DNA of 64,000 bases, taken from contig NZ_JAJBQV010000008.1 of NCBI RefSeq assembly GCF_020539865.1, forward strand, positions 1 through 64,000, in the 5' to 3' direction. This document shows, one piece after another, positions 16,883-26,090 of this stretch. Both the position numbers and the translations under genes were made by a program. This stretch comes from Megasphaera elsdenii (GTDB lineage Bacteria; Bacillota; Negativicutes; Veillonellales; Megasphaeraceae). The notes under the pieces are model-generated. The model ran no database searches, had not been told where the DNA came from, and saw only the letters and a list, made by a program, of their open reading frames with translations. The number at the start of each line of letters is the position of its first letter. Position 1 is the first letter of the stretch.

Positions 16883-17323
16883 GTGGATTACACGAGATGC
16901 ATTAATTTTTTGCTAACCATTTCACAACACGAAGTTTTTTTGATTTTCTCTGAGAACTTGTCAGAATTCGGCATCACTCCCGGTCAGTACGGCGTCTTAG
17001 CCTGTCTCTGGAAAGATGAAACACTGACGCCAAAGGAAATCGCCAACATCTTGCGCGTCGAAAATTCCACCATTTCCGGCGTCCTCGACCGGATGCAGAA
17101 GCGCGGCCTCATCGACCGCATCCTCGACCCCAATAACCGCCGCAGCATCCGCGTCAAACCGACGGCTGCCGGCATGGCCATCAAAGAACCGGTCCAGAAG
17201 CGTATCGAAGAACTGAACGACATGGTCTTTAAAGATTTTAAGCCAGAAGAGCGAGAGGAACTACTGAACCTGCTCACACGCATCGGAAAAGTCTGTGCCG
17301 ATGATTTGAAAGAAGGAAACTAA
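16883..17323 (+). CDS. MarR-family transcriptional regulator
   Basis: 146 residues from GTG 16883, ten bases after GGAAGG. Winged-helix core: ITPGQYGVLACLW, LTPKEIANILRVENSTISGVLDRMQKRGLI (recognition helix region, shown in part), then the wing DPNNRRSIRVKPT. MarR dimers usually repress a nearby gene and are released by phenolic or oxidising ligands. It is convergent with the GntP permease and stands alone between terminators, so its target is not apparent. Confidence 0.9.
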   Translation: MDYTRCINFLLTISQHEVFLIFSENLSEFGITPGQYGVLACLWKDETLTPKEIANILRVENSTISGVLDRMQKRGLIDRILDPNNRRSIRVKPTAAGMAIKEPVQKRIEELNDMVFKDFKPEEREELLNLLTRIGKVCADDLKEGN

Positions 17324-17357
17324 AAAAGGCGCTGTCCTCGAAGACAGCGCCTTTTTT
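17323..17357. terminator. Bidirectional GCTGTC-type terminator
   Basis: AAAAAAGGCGCTGTC / GACAGCGCCTTTTTT starting inside the MarR stop codon; it can end both MarR (+) and the GntP permease (-). Followed by a decayed scrap of the MITE-like repeat (TTTGAAGTTGAA ... TTCGTGCGACA). Confidence 0.85.
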
Positions 17358-17414
17358 AGTTTGAAGTTGAAAGGAACCACACATGATGGTAGAAACCTTC
17401 GTGCGACAACCTCT

Positions 17415-18812
17415 TTAAACAATACCAGTGAGCATGTAGAAGAATACGCCGAAGAAGGCAACGACTACTTTCAAGAGAGTAATAGCAAACATATCCTTAT
17501 AGGCTTCGCGATGAGTCAGGCCGCAAATAGCCAAGGTCGTGATGACAGCGCCGTTATGGGGCAGACTGTCCATACCGCCGGAAGCCATGGCAGCAATACG
17601 ATGGACGACTTCAGCCGGAATGCCGACGGCAGCTGTTTCAGCCAAGAAGTGCTGACCAAAGATATCAAGGGCGATACTCAAACCACCGGAAGCAGAACCA
17701 GTGATACCTGCCAAGATATTGACCATCAAAGCGACGTTGAACAGCGGCATCCCCTGACCGATACCGAGGAGAGCATCAGCTACTTCCAGGAAGCCCGGCA
17801 AGGACGAAATGACGTTGCCGTAACCGACTTCTGATGCCGTATTCATGATAGCCAACAGGGATCCTAAAGCGCCGGCATTGAGAGCAGCTTTGACACTGGT
17901 GTTCTTGGACATGAACTTGCGGCCCGTTGCAGCGGCGATGATGATAGCAGCCAAGAGGCCGAGGACTAAGGCCCAAATAGCGACGACGTTGTGGACGCCT
18001 TTGGCCAACAGAGGCACGTTCATAGCGCGGAACGGTTCCAACAAAGCATCATCCCACTGGAAAATCATGGAGAAGTAGAAGTTCAAAACCAAGACGACGA
18101 TGAGCGGGATGATAGACAACTGCCAGGGCGGAAGGGAAGCTTCCGGATCGATGACCGTTTCATTGAGGGTATGGTTGCCATAACCTTCGCCGGAACGAGC
18201 CATCTGTTTGCGGCGGAATTCAAGGTAAATAAAGCAGAGGACGATTAACAACGTACCACAAATCAAGCCCAAGACAGGAGCGGCAAAGGTCGTCGTTCCC
18301 AAATAAATCGTCGGGATGATGTTCTGGATCTGCGGCGAACCAGGATAGCAGTCCATGGTAGCCGTGAAGACGCCAGCGACAAAACAAGCCGGAATCAAGC
18401 GTTTGGGAATATCAGCTTCGCGGAACAGCGCAGCAGCGAAAGGATAGACAGCGAAAGCACAGACGAACATGGAAATACCGCCGTAGCAGAGAATCATGCA
18501 GGCAAAGACGACGGCGAAGACAGCCTTGTCTTTCCCGATGAGCTTGATTGTTTCCATAGCGATACTGCGGGCCATGCCCGTTTCTTCCATGACCTTGCCG
18601 AAGACGGCACCGAGGAGGAAGACCGGGAAGAAGGACTTGATATAAGTAACGGCCTTAGCCATGAACAATTCCGTATACCCCGGTAAAATCGGCAGCCCCG
18701 AAAAGCTGGCAGCAAAGAGGGCGAAAATCGGCGCGAATAAAATGACCGAAAAGCCACGATAAGCAAAAGTAACTAATAAAAATAAACTTAGGACGATAGC
18801 AACAATATCCAT
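17415..18812 (-). CDS. GntP/CitM-like permease
   Basis: 465 residues, about 12 membrane segments, start ATG 18812 after AGGAG. Recognisable GntP-type features: GAVFGKVMEETGMARSIA in the first half, TMDCYPGSPQIQNIIPT, and the repeated GITGSASGGLSIALDIFG and ASGGMDSLPHNGAVITTL loops in the second half. Relatives carry gluconate, citrate or other small hydroxy-acids with protons. Substrate cannot be told. It stands alone, with the convergent MarR gene next to it. Confidence 0.85.
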   Translation of the reverse strand: MDIVAIVLSLFLLVTFAYRGFSVILFAPIFALFAASFSGLPILPGYTELFMAKAVTYIKSFFPVFLLGAVFGKVMEETGMARSIAMETIKLIGKDKAVFAVVFACMILCYGGISMFVCAFAVYPFAAALFREADIPKRLIPACFVAGVFTATMDCYPGSPQIQNIIPTIYLGTTTFAAPVLGLICGTLLIVLCFIYLEFRRKQMARSGEGYGNHTLNETVIDPEASLPPWQLSIIPLIVVLVLNFYFSMIFQWDDALLEPFRAMNVPLLAKGVHNVVAIWALVLGLLAAIIIAAATGRKFMSKNTSVKAALNAGALGSLLAIMNTASEVGYGNVISSLPGFLEVADALLGIGQGMPLFNVALMVNILAGITGSASGGLSIALDIFGQHFLAETAAVGIPAEVVHRIAAMASGGMDSLPHNGAVITTLAICGLTHREAYKDMFAITLLKVVVAFFGVFFYMLTGIV

Positions 18813-18952
18813 TATACTTAGTTCTCCTTTTCTTTTGATTTCCGAATGACTCATTTCGTACCCTTATCATACGTGAGAGCCAATGAGAATAAAAGATAAC
18901 GCCCTAAGACAACCTTTGCGCTTTTTGCCCACTTTGGAAATTCCATGAATGC

Positions 18953-18987
18953 AAAAACGGAGCTGTCCCAAAAGACAACTCCGTTTT
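18953..18987 (-). terminator. GCTGTC-type terminator of ompH
   Basis: Hairpin AAACGGAGCTGTC / GACAACTCCGTTT with an AT-rich loop, on the 3' side of ompH. Confidence 0.75.
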
Positions 18988-18990
18988 ATA

Positions 18991-19022
18991 CCGCAGGGGT
19001 CGCCACGTACAAGCCCCTACAG
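18991..19022. repeat. CCACGTG palindromic repeat, copy 2 (short)
   Basis: CAGGGGTCGCCACGTACAAGCCCCTAC in shortened form: the palindrome core without the GAAATCACACATAT block, between the ompH stop and its terminator. Confidence 0.6.
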
Positions 19023-19038
19023 ACACCAATCTCGAAGA

Positions 19039-19461
19039 TTATTTCAATTTAGCAGCGACGTCTTTAGTGATATCCTGAGCCTGGCCGATGACAACGGAGC
19101 CCGTGAGGACGACGTAGTCCAAGCCTTTTTCTTTCTGGACAGCCTGGGTCTTAGCGAGGATATCTTTTTCCAGCGGCGAGAACAGCGCAATACGCTGCTG
19201 GTTCAGTTTGTTGTTGTATTTCTGTACCAGTGCTTGCTGAGCGGCTTTGTCGCTGGTCTTTTTCAATTCTTTCTGGAAATCCTGCTGAGCCGATTTGACA
19301 TCGGACTGCCAGGAAGCCATGGTCTTGGCGTACTGCGGATGCTGCTGCAAGAGGGCGGCGGCATTGATTGTGCCCAAGCCCGATGCGAAGGATGCGCCAG
19401 CAGCGCTGAGGGTCAGTATGGCTGCGGCTACGGTGGTCATCATCATTTTACGTAATTTCAT
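19039..19461 (-). CDS. OmpH/Skp-family periplasmic chaperone
   Basis: 140 residues: signal peptide (about 1-26, ending SFAS), the short beta start LGTINAAALLQQHPQY, a long coiled-coil region (about 45-105, charged heptads) and the closing GLDYVVLTGSVVIGQAQDITKDVAAKL. Skp trimers hold unfolded outer-membrane proteins, which agrees with the OmpA porin 5 kb away. AGGAGG precedes the ATG. It follows the HD hydrolase gene by 16 bases. Confidence 0.88.
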   Translation of the reverse strand: MKLRKMMMTTVAAAILTLSAAGASFASGLGTINAAALLQQHPQYAKTMASWQSDVKSAQQDFQKELKKTSDKAAQQALVQKYNNKLNQQRIALFSPLEKDILAKTQAVQKEKGLDYVVLTGSVVIGQAQDITKDVAAKLK

Positions 19462-19477
19462 AGTAGTTTCCTCCTAA

Positions 19478-20065
19478 TTATTCTTCTACGCCTGTCAGTT
19501 CCAGACATTCCTTACGGACGCCGTCTTCACAGGAGCGCATAGCTAAAATCGTCTTTTCAAAGAGGTCGTTCAGGTCCCATCCGAGGTTTTCTGCCCCTTT
19601 ATTGATGACATCACGGGAACAGCCAGCGGCGAAGCGCTTGTCTTTGAACTTCTTCTTCAGGCTCTTGACTTCCATGTCCTTTGTACTCTTAGACGGACGC
19701 ATTTTAGCAGCCGCCCAGATGAGGCCCGTCAATTCGTCGGCTGCATAGAGGACTTTTTCCATCAAGTGTTCCGGTGCGACATCGACACAGATGCCATAGC
19801 CATGACAGACGACGGCGTGGATAAAAGCGTCGTCAGCATCGATTTCTTTCAATAATTCCGGTGCTTTTTTGCAGTGCTGATCCGGATATTTTTCAAAGTC
19901 CACATCGTGGAGCAGGCCGACGAGTCCCCAAAAATCAACAGCGTCACCGTAGCCCAGTTTCTGGGCATACCAGCGCATGACGCCTTCGACGGTCAAGGCA
20001 TGCATGATGTGAAATGGTTCCTGATTATATTTTTGCAATAAAGCCAGTGCTCGTGAGCGTTCCAT
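19478..20065 (-). CDS. HD-domain hydrolase
   Basis: 195 residues from ATG 20065, seven bases after GGGGGAGA. HD signature: HIMHALTVEGVMRWYA, LLHDVDFEKYP (metal HD), then AVVCHGYG and the Asp in LYAADELTGLI. These proteins are uncharacterised hydrolases widely called HDIG phosphohydrolases. Ends with a Cys-containing helical part. Probably co-transcribed with ompH. Confidence 0.85.
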   Translation of the reverse strand: MERSRALALLQKYNQEPFHIMHALTVEGVMRWYAQKLGYGDAVDFWGLVGLLHDVDFEKYPDQHCKKAPELLKEIDADDAFIHAVVCHGYGICVDVAPEHLMEKVLYAADELTGLIWAAAKMRPSKSTKDMEVKSLKKKFKDKRFAAGCSRDVINKGAENLGWDLNDLFEKTILAMRSCEDGVRKECLELTGVEE

Positions 20066-20137
20066 GTCTTTATCTCCCCCTAGCAAATTTCGATTTACCC
20101 CATTATAGCATAAAAAACGAGCCTGACTAATCTTTTT

Positions 20138-21289
20138 TCACCAAAGTGCATTATCTGTCATCAACGAAGCCAGGCGGTTCATGCGGAAGTCTTCGACGAC
20201 CTTGATGAAGGGCCGGTAATGGATGGGGTTTTCTGTAAAACCAAAGAGATGGGACGAGCACATGCAGTCCGTGCAGCCAAAGCCTTTTATAGACCAGTCA
20301 GAAACGCTGCCGACAGCCTGGGCCAACTCGTGTTCCAAATCATCGGCAGTCCGGATAGGCAAGGCGGCGATGACGTCTGCTTCCTGCCGCAGGTAATCAA
20401 TATGCCAGTGCATCTTTTTGCGCTTACGGCTGTGCCGGGCCAGGCGGGATGCCAAGTTCTTCCGGGCCGACCCGGTATAGACATAGTATCCGGCTGGGAA
20501 AGGCAAGCTCCCTTGGGAGCCGATGACGATATCCTTCGTGTCGGCCAGATACAGGATGAATAAATAATCACCGCCGTCGTGATTCTCCCGTTCTAGGACG
20601 CCCTGCGGATATGCTAATACACCGGCTACGCCGGGACGGGAAAAAGAGCCATCCCAGTGCAGGGCCAAGGCTTTCCAATCCAAGTGCGGTGCCGCTTCAT
20701 AAAAGGCCTGGGCAAAAGCCGGATCCGTATGGTAATCAGGCAAGAACCAGCGGGCCCGGTCCCAATGGACTAGGAACAAGACGCCCGTATGGATGCCCTG
20801 ACAACTCATGGCTGCTAATTCCAGGATATGCTTGCGCCCTCGCTCGGTGACGGCATCAGGGAACATAGCGCCATTGCGGCTGAAGAGCGTGCACGATTTC
20901 ACTTCGACAAAAAAACGCTCTTCTCCCCGGCCTAGGAGCAGATCGAAACGACTGTCGCCGACGGTGACTTCTCGGCGGACAAGGTCCCAATCTTCCCAGC
21001 CGGGAATGAGGTGTTCCTGGACCAGCCAGGCCGCCGTATCATTGTTGTACTGCGTGTCGAGCAGAATAGGGACGCCGTCGCGCTCGATGCCGACGACGTC
21101 GTAAGCCGTCCGCCGCTTGGGATTAGTCGCCGGCCGGACATAGACCGTGACGCCGGGAAAGAGCAATTCCCACATTCGCCCTGGATTGGGCATATGACAA
21201 GTTGCGATGTCGCCATCGAGAGAAACATGGGCGATAAAACGATTCGGCCTGTCGACAAAAGCTCCCTTGCGAATAGAAAACATGTTCAT
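20138..21289 (-). CDS. sfsA: SfsA fused to a C-terminal GIY-YIG-like (DUF123) domain
   Basis: 383 residues against about 235 for SfsA. Residues 1-225 are SfsA (FIAHVSLDGDIATCHMPNPGRMWELL, LLGRGEERFFVEVKSCTLF, FPDAVTERGRKHILELA in part), a putative nuclease fold with a DNA-binding N-terminus. From ~235 a DUF123 unit follows: GDYLFILYLAD, FPAGYYVYTGSARKNLASRLARH (GIY-YIG-like YYVYTGSA), KKMHWHIDYL and GCTDCMCSSHLFGF with clustered Cys. A single uninterrupted frame joins both. Start is the first ATG after CAGGAG. Both halves suggest nucleic-acid work, but neither has an established substrate. Confidence 0.85.
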   Translation of the reverse strand: MNMFSIRKGAFVDRPNRFIAHVSLDGDIATCHMPNPGRMWELLFPGVTVYVRPATNPKRRTAYDVVGIERDGVPILLDTQYNNDTAAWLVQEHLIPGWEDWDLVRREVTVGDSRFDLLLGRGEERFFVEVKSCTLFSRNGAMFPDAVTERGRKHILELAAMSCQGIHTGVLFLVHWDRARWFLPDYHTDPAFAQAFYEAAPHLDWKALALHWDGSFSRPGVAGVLAYPQGVLERENHDGGDYLFILYLADTKDIVIGSQGSLPFPAGYYVYTGSARKNLASRLARHSRKRKKMHWHIDYLRQEADVIAALPIRTADDLEHELAQAVGSVSDWSIKGFGCTDCMCSSHLFGFTENPIHYRPFIKVVEDFRMNRLASLMTDNALW

Positions 21290-21305
21290 TTTTTCTCCTG
21301 TCTGT

Positions 21306-21465
21306 GAAAAAGAGGCTGTCGCATATGAGACAGCCCCTTTGGGAGTTTGAAGTTGAACGTTCGATGTTTGATGTGGATGTTTTTAAATTTAAAGCAATCG
21401 CCTCAAACATTAAAGAGAAAGGGCCTTGCATGACGGCAAAAAGCTTCATGCGACAGCCTCTTTTA
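21306..21465. repeat. MITE-like ~160-bp repeat, copy 2
   Basis: Inverted relative to copy 1 at 4908-5076. Shared blocks include the right end GCTTCATGCGACAGCC, GGGCCTTGCATGA, GCCTCAAACATTAAAGA and TTTTTAAATTTAAAGCAATC. The left end is a full hairpin GAGGCTGTC..GACAGCCCC (21311-21336) and can terminate dapF. It makes up most of the 351-base gap 21290-21640. Confidence 0.75.
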
Positions 21466-21485
21466 AGTGGTTAGCAACAAGTAGG

Positions 21486-21533
21486 GAAATCACACATATC
21501 CTGAAGTGGGCTCGCCACGTGCGAGCCCCTACA
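21486..21533. repeat. CCACGTG palindromic repeat, copy 3
   Basis: GAAATCACACATATCCTGAAG followed by GGGCTCGCCACGTGCGAGCCC, an almost perfect palindrome. Nearest relative of copy 1. Confidence 0.7.
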
Positions 21534-21641
21534 GATTTGAACCACGAGCCCCTGTTAACGGCTAACGTCAGGATGCCCGCTGTCTCTACGAACGGCTAAC
21601 TGCTGACGGCTAGCTGCTAACAGCGGGCCGCCCCGCGGCCC
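21534..21641. repeat. Degenerate heptanucleotide repeats and GC hairpin
   Basis: Units ACGGCTA, ACTGCTG, ACGGCTA, GCTGCTA, ACAGCGG follow each other with a period of seven (about 21592-21626), preceded by less regular units. A GC hairpin GGGCCGC/GCGGCCC (21625-21641) closes against the dapF stop codon. Confidence 0.5.
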
Positions 21642-22480
21642 TAATCCCCCAGCCAATCGCCAGTGAAGGTGACAGCAGCCGGGCCAGTCATATAGACGTT
21701 ACCGTCTTTTTCATTGTATTCGATGTGCAGCGTGCCTAAGTAGAGCTGAACGTCGACACTGCGGCCAGTGAAGCCATTTAAGAAGGAGCCGACGGCGCAG
21801 GCGCAGGAACCGGTACCGCAGGCCAGGGTAGCACCGGCACCGCGTTCCCACGTATGGACTTTGATAGTGTGGTCGTCGATGACCTGGACAAAGTTCATAT
21901 TCGTCTTGCGCGGGAAGGCTTTATACGTTTCAAATTTCGGTCCCAATTCATGGAGATTGACGGCGTCGACGTCTTTAACGTACGTCATGGTATGAGGGAC
22001 CCCCATGAGCAGGCTGGTAATGTTATAGGTCTTGCCGTCGATTTCGATGGGTTCATCAATGACCGGACCTGACGGCCCTTCCATAGGGATCTGGGCGCGA
22101 TCCGTAAAGGGCTTGCCCATGTTGATGGTAACCAAGCTGACTTTTCCGTCGTCGCCGACAGTGACTTTCGGCTTCATGATACCCGCCAAGGTTTCAACAG
22201 CAAATTCTTTCTTGTCGATGATGCCGTTGTCGTAGACGTATTTGGCAAAGCAGCGGATGCCGTTGCCGCACATTTCCGCTTCACTGCCATCGGCATTGAT
22301 GATGCGCATGCGGACGTCAGCTTTATCGCTCGGCACAATGACGATAATGCCGTCGGCACCGATACCCGTATGAGGGGCGCACATCTTAACGGCCAGCTGG
22401 GAAAAATCCTTGTCCGCACCGTTCTTATCTTCTAAAAAGACAAAGTCATTGCCTAAGCCGTGCATTTTTACGAATTTCAT
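21641..22480 (-). CDS. dapF: Diaminopimelate epimerase
   Basis: 279 residues from ATG 22480 after GGAGGAC. Converts LL- to meso-diaminopimelate for lysine and peptidoglycan. Both catalytic cysteines are visible, in AEMCGNGIRCFAKYV and in GAGATLACGTGSCACAV, with MHGLGNDFVF and HTGIGADGIIVI at the N-terminus. meso-DAP production agrees with the DAP-binding OmpA domain encoded at 13461-14564. Divergent from the AraC gene; downstream region is repeat-rich. Confidence 0.97.
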   Translation of the reverse strand: MKFVKMHGLGNDFVFLEDKNGADKDFSQLAVKMCAPHTGIGADGIIVIVPSDKADVRMRIINADGSEAEMCGNGIRCFAKYVYDNGIIDKKEFAVETLAGIMKPKVTVGDDGKVSLVTINMGKPFTDRAQIPMEGPSGPVIDEPIEIDGKTYNITSLLMGVPHTMTYVKDVDAVNLHELGPKFETYKAFPRKTNMNFVQVIDDHTIKVHTWERGAGATLACGTGSCACAVGSFLNGFTGRSVDVQLYLGTLHIEYNEKDGNVYMTGPAAVTFTGDWLGD

Positions 22481-22640
22481 AGTTGAGTCCTCCATAAAAA
22501 AATATCTATTTTTAATTTCATTGCTTACTTGAATCCTTACAGTTGTTATTATACAATAGCTGAAAGTGGCAAATATATGAAAATAATGCTATTTATATTG
22601 CAAATCCTGTTACAAGCATATCCAGTGAGGTGAAGCAATC

Positions 22641-23483
22641 ATGGCTCAAAAGACAGGCTATTTAGCAGAAAAACTGAAACTCTTCCATCTCTCGGATAAG
22701 CGGCAGTGGACCTGCCCTTATCACTACCACGATTTCGACAAAATCACCCTTTTTTTCCGAGGCCATGTAGCGTATGACGTGGAAGGGGCGGCTTACGACC
22801 TGAAGCCCTTCGATATCGTCGTCATCCCGGCCGGCAGGATCCACCGCCCCATCATTTATGATGACGCCGTCTACGAACGCATCATTGCCTATATTTCCCC
22901 GTCTTATTTACAGGAATACGAACGCCGCGGCTGTCCGGCCAGGCAGATATTCACACGGGAAAACGCACCGATTCTGCGCCAGCCCCAGGAAGTGGACAAT
23001 TTATACAATGTATCATGCCGCCTGCGTCGAGCTTGGGCCGACATAGGGCCAGAAAGCTCGCTCTTGCAGGAAACGCTGTTTACAGAGTTCATGATTCATT
23101 TGACGCGAGCCTTGCAGAAAGACAAGCTCCGCGTCGTCCAAAAAGGCCATCAGAATGAGAAGATACGACGCATCCTGGCCTATATCGAAGCCAACCTGAG
23201 TGGTGACTTGTTCATTTCCAGCCTGGCTGCTGCCTTTTTTATGAGCCCTGATTACCTCATGCATCTCTTCAAGGCCGAAACAGGCATGACTGCTGCCAGC
23301 TACATCACGACGAAACGGCTGCAAAAAGCCCGCCACCTCATGCAGGAGGGACGGGCTTTAACAGAAATCTGCTATGACTGCGGATTCACGAATTATTCGA
23401 CGTTCTACCGGGCCTGGAAAAATCATTACCACACGTCACCCAAAGAAGGAATCCGTGCTTTTCCCGACAGTTTCGATGAATGA
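22641..23483 (+). CDS. AraC-family transcriptional regulator
   Basis: 280 residues: cupin-like sensor (CPYHYHDFDKITLFFRGHV, LKPFDIVVIPAGRIHRPI) and a double helix-turn-helix (about 175-275: FISSLAAAFFMSPDYLMHLFK, LTEICYDCGFTNYSTFYRAWKNHY in part). AraC proteins with this layout typically activate metabolic genes on binding a small ligand. It ends one base before the stop of the convergent aconitase-like gene, leaving no terminator room, so the two transcripts overlap. Target unknown; the tricarboxylate genes are the nearest candidates. Confidence 0.9.
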   Translation: MAQKTGYLAEKLKLFHLSDKRQWTCPYHYHDFDKITLFFRGHVAYDVEGAAYDLKPFDIVVIPAGRIHRPIIYDDAVYERIIAYISPSYLQEYERRGCPARQIFTRENAPILRQPQEVDNLYNVSCRLRRAWADIGPESSLLQETLFTEFMIHLTRALQKDKLRVVQKGHQNEKIRRILAYIEANLSGDLFISSLAAAFFMSPDYLMHLFKAETGMTAASYITTKRLQKARHLMQEGRALTEICYDCGFTNYSTFYRAWKNHYHTSPKEGIRAFPDSFDE

Positions 23484-23484
23484 A

Positions 23485-25767
23485 TCAGCGGTTTTTATTA
23501 TAATTGATGAGGCAGCCGGCTTTGACAATCTTCTTTTCATCGTCCGTCATGGGAGCGATGTACAGCGATAATTCGCGCAAGTCCTTGCCGACAACATAAG
23601 CCTTGATGGCTTTCATGTCACCGTCAAGGGCTTTTTTGACATTCGGTACGTAGATGTAATCGCCGATTTCAAAGTCCGGTTCGCCTTCCATCTGGAAGGG
23701 CAGCATGCCCCAGTTGATGACGTTGGAACGATAGCGCTTAGTCGCGTATTCCTGACAGATGTTGGCCAAGCCGCCGAGGACACGCTGGCAGCTGGCAGCC
23801 TGTTCACGGGCTGAACCATCGCCAGGTTTGATGCAATAAATCATGCTACCAATTTCTACGTCCTTCATAAAAACGTCGCCGAAATGAGCGCGCAAGACGG
23901 CAAAGACATCTTTCAAGGCTGGATCAACACCGGCCGGGCATTCACCGGCCAGGCGGGCCCGTTCTACTTTGTCGACGGCTTTGGCCCGGCCGACGTATTC
24001 CGGATCGCGGCGGGACAAGGTGAATTCAGCCAGGCCCAAGGGATTGGATCGATACGACGACGTTTCGCCTGACGGAATGAGTTCGTCTGTCGTCGTGACT
24101 GGATCGAGGATTTTCGAGCAGACCTTAAGCAAGACCGAATCAGCCAAAGGTTCCATGCCCGGCCAATCTTTGATGTTCGGGCCATAGACCAAGGATGCGC
24201 CTTCATCGGCCTGACCGAAGCCCTGGTAGACGCGGGTAGCATAAGGCTGGTCATCGTAATCGTAAGGCTTTTCGACGTAGTCGTCCATATAGCCTTCGGC
24301 CGAAGTCAAGACGCCGCCGTTGGCTGCTGTCGCGGCGATGGAACGGGCATCCATGAGAGCGACAGAAGCAAATTGGCCGTTACCCGGCTTGGAACCTTCG
24401 CGATTCGGGAAGTTACGCGTCGTATGGCGGATACTGAAAGCGTTGTTGGCCGGCGTATCACCTGCGCCGAAGCAGGGGCCGCAGAACGCCGTCTTGAAGA
24501 TGGCACCGGCTTCCAAGAGGGAAGCGACAGCGCCTTTGCGGACCAGGTCGAGGTAGACCGGCTGCGACGACGGATAGACATCAAGGGTAAAGTTGCCATT
24601 GCCGCAGGAAGCCTGTTTCAGGATGTGCGCAGCAGCCATGACATTGCTGTAGTTGCCGCCAGCACAGCCGGCGATGACACCTTGCTGGACCTGGAGTTTA
24701 CCGTTCTTGATTTTATCAGTCAAGCTGTATTTCAAATCCTTGTTGCTCATGCGGCCGTTGATGGCCTCTTCTGTTTCATGGAGGATATCTTCCAGGTTGT
24801 CATTGAGTTCATCAATAGTAAAGGCATTGCTGGGATGCATGGGCATGGCAATCATCGGCTTAATCGTACTCAAGTCGATGTAAATCATACCGTCGTAATA
24901 GGCTACATCGGCCGGATTCAATTCTTTATAAGCATCGCCGCGGCCGTGCTGAGTCAGATAGGCCTTCGTGTCGTCATCGGTACGCCATACGGACGACAAG
25001 CACGTCGTTTCCGTCGTCATGACATCGACGCTGTTGCGGTAATCCGTCGTCATCGAGGCGACACCGGGACCGACGAATTCCATGACCTTGTTCTTGACAT
25101 AGCCGTTCTTGAAGACGGCTCCGACGATAGCGATGGCAATGTCATGAGGGCCCACAGCCGGGCTCGGTTTACCCGTCAGGTAGACGCCGACGACGCCAGG
25201 GTAGGCGATATCATAGGTATCGCACAAAAGCTGCTTGACCAGTTCACCGCCGCCTTCGCCGACAGCCATGGTCCCTAAGGCGCCATACCGGGTATGACTG
25301 TCGGAACCAATGATCATGCGGCCACAGCCGGCCATCTTTTCACGCATGTACTGATGAATGACGGCGACATGGGGCGGTACGAAGATGCCACCGTATTTCT
25401 TAGCTGCTGACAAACCGAAGACGTGGTCATCTTCATTGATGGTACCGCCGACGGCACAAAGTGAATTATGACAATTCGTCAACACGTAGGGCAGAGGAAA
25501 TTTTTCCATTCCCGATGCCTTAGCCGTCTGAATGATGCCGACAAAGGTAATGTCATGAGAAGCCATGGCATCGAACTTGATTTTCAAGTGTTCCATGGAC
25601 TCTGATGTATTGTGATTTTTCAAGATAGAATAGGCGATAGTCCCTTTCCGCCCTTCTGCTTTCGAAATAGTCTTGCCTGTGAGCTGTCTGAGTTTGGCTG
25701 TATCCTGTTCCGGCACGATGTCCGTCCCGTTGACAAGATATGCACCTCCATCATATAACTGAATCAT
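23485..25767 (-). CDS. Aconitase-superfamily hydratase (YbhJ-like)
   Basis: 760 residues from ATG 25767 after GGAGGG; an earlier ATG at 25866 adds a non-conserved tail. Iron-sulfur dehydratase: [20 protein letters not shown], cluster cysteines in [13 protein letters not shown] and [20 protein letters not shown], and the swivel domain with [15 protein letters not shown]. Sequence is of the YbhJ-like group rather than classical AcnA/B. With citrate synthase and isocitrate dehydrogenase transcribed divergently, it most likely supplies the citrate-to-isocitrate step, giving an oxidative half-cycle to 2-oxoglutarate. Confidence 0.88.
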   Translation of the reverse strand: MIQLYDGGAYLVNGTDIVPEQDTAKLRQLTGKTISKAEGRKGTIAYSILKNHNTSESMEHLKIKFDAMASHDITFVGIIQTAKASGMEKFPLPYVLTNCHNSLCAVGGTINEDDHVFGLSAAKKYGGIFVPPHVAVIHQYMREKMAGCGRMIIGSDSHTRYGALGTMAVGEGGGELVKQLLCDTYDIAYPGVVGVYLTGKPSPAVGPHDIAIAIVGAVFKNGYVKNKVMEFVGPGVASMTTDYRNSVDVMTTETTCLSSVWRTDDDTKAYLTQHGRGDAYKELNPADVAYYDGMIYIDLSTIKPMIAMPMHPSNAFTIDELNDNLEDILHETEEAINGRMSNKDLKYSLTDKIKNGKLQVQQGVIAGCAGGNYSNVMAAAHILKQASCGNGNFTLDVYPSSQPVYLDLVRKGAVASLLEAGAIFKTAFCGPCFGAGDTPANNAFSIRHTTRNFPNREGSKPGNGQFASVALMDARSIAATAANGGVLTSAEGYMDDYVEKPYDYDDQPYATRVYQGFGQADEGASLVYGPNIKDWPGMEPLADSVLLKVCSKILDPVTTTDELIPSGETSSYRSNPLGLAEFTLSRRDPEYVGRAKAVDKVERARLAGECPAGVDPALKDVFAVLRAHFGDVFMKDVEIGSMIYCIKPGDGSAREQAASCQRVLGGLANICQEYATKRYRSNVINWGMLPFQMEGEPDFEIGDYIYVPNVKKALDGDMKAIKAYVVGKDLRELSLYIAPMTDDEKKIVKAGCLINYNKNR

Positions 25768-25813
25768 TCCAAGCCCTCCTTTGTCATCGCCAGCCTGGGC
25801 GATGGCTTTTCTC

Positions 25814-25920
25814 ATTGTGAAAATATAGTAATTCGTTTTCACAATATAAAATTTTAAGCGTTTCAATAAATATTATATCATAATTAAAACGCCTATGGCT
25901 ACCCTTAAAACGTTTTACAA
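25814..25920. promoter_or_regulatory. Candidate operators in the acn-citZ divergent region
   Basis: Three symmetric elements: ATTGTGAAAA (25814-25823) with TTTTCACAAT (25836-25845); GCGTTT (25858-25863) with AAACGC (25887-25892); and the palindrome AAAACGTTTT (about 25907-25916). The last is cre-like but does not match the CcpA consensus at both ends. They lie between the two start codons and could serve both directions. Confidence 0.45.
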
Positions 25921-25936
25921 TTTACGCGATTTTTAT

Positions 25937-25964
25937 TTTACTTTCTCCATAATTATGCTATAAT
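25937..25964 (+). promoter_or_regulatory. Probable citrate synthase promoter
   Basis: TATAAT at 25959 with a weak TTTACT 16 bases upstream; the poor -35 suggests activation. Leaves a ~120-base leader in which I see no clear hairpin. Confidence 0.5.
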
Positions 25965-26090
25965 AATTTATACTTTGCAGGAATACACTAAAAATTATTC
26001 TCAAAATAAAATTTATGAATATTCATGGATAACCGATATTTTATAAGTTATTCTTCCATATTCATACTTGCAGGAAAGAGAGGGATCACA

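Noticed and set aside
25905..25917. CcpA cre site before citZ
   Set aside because: The palindrome matches the cre core but not its flanks, and the local HPr lacks Ser46; kept only as a generic operator.
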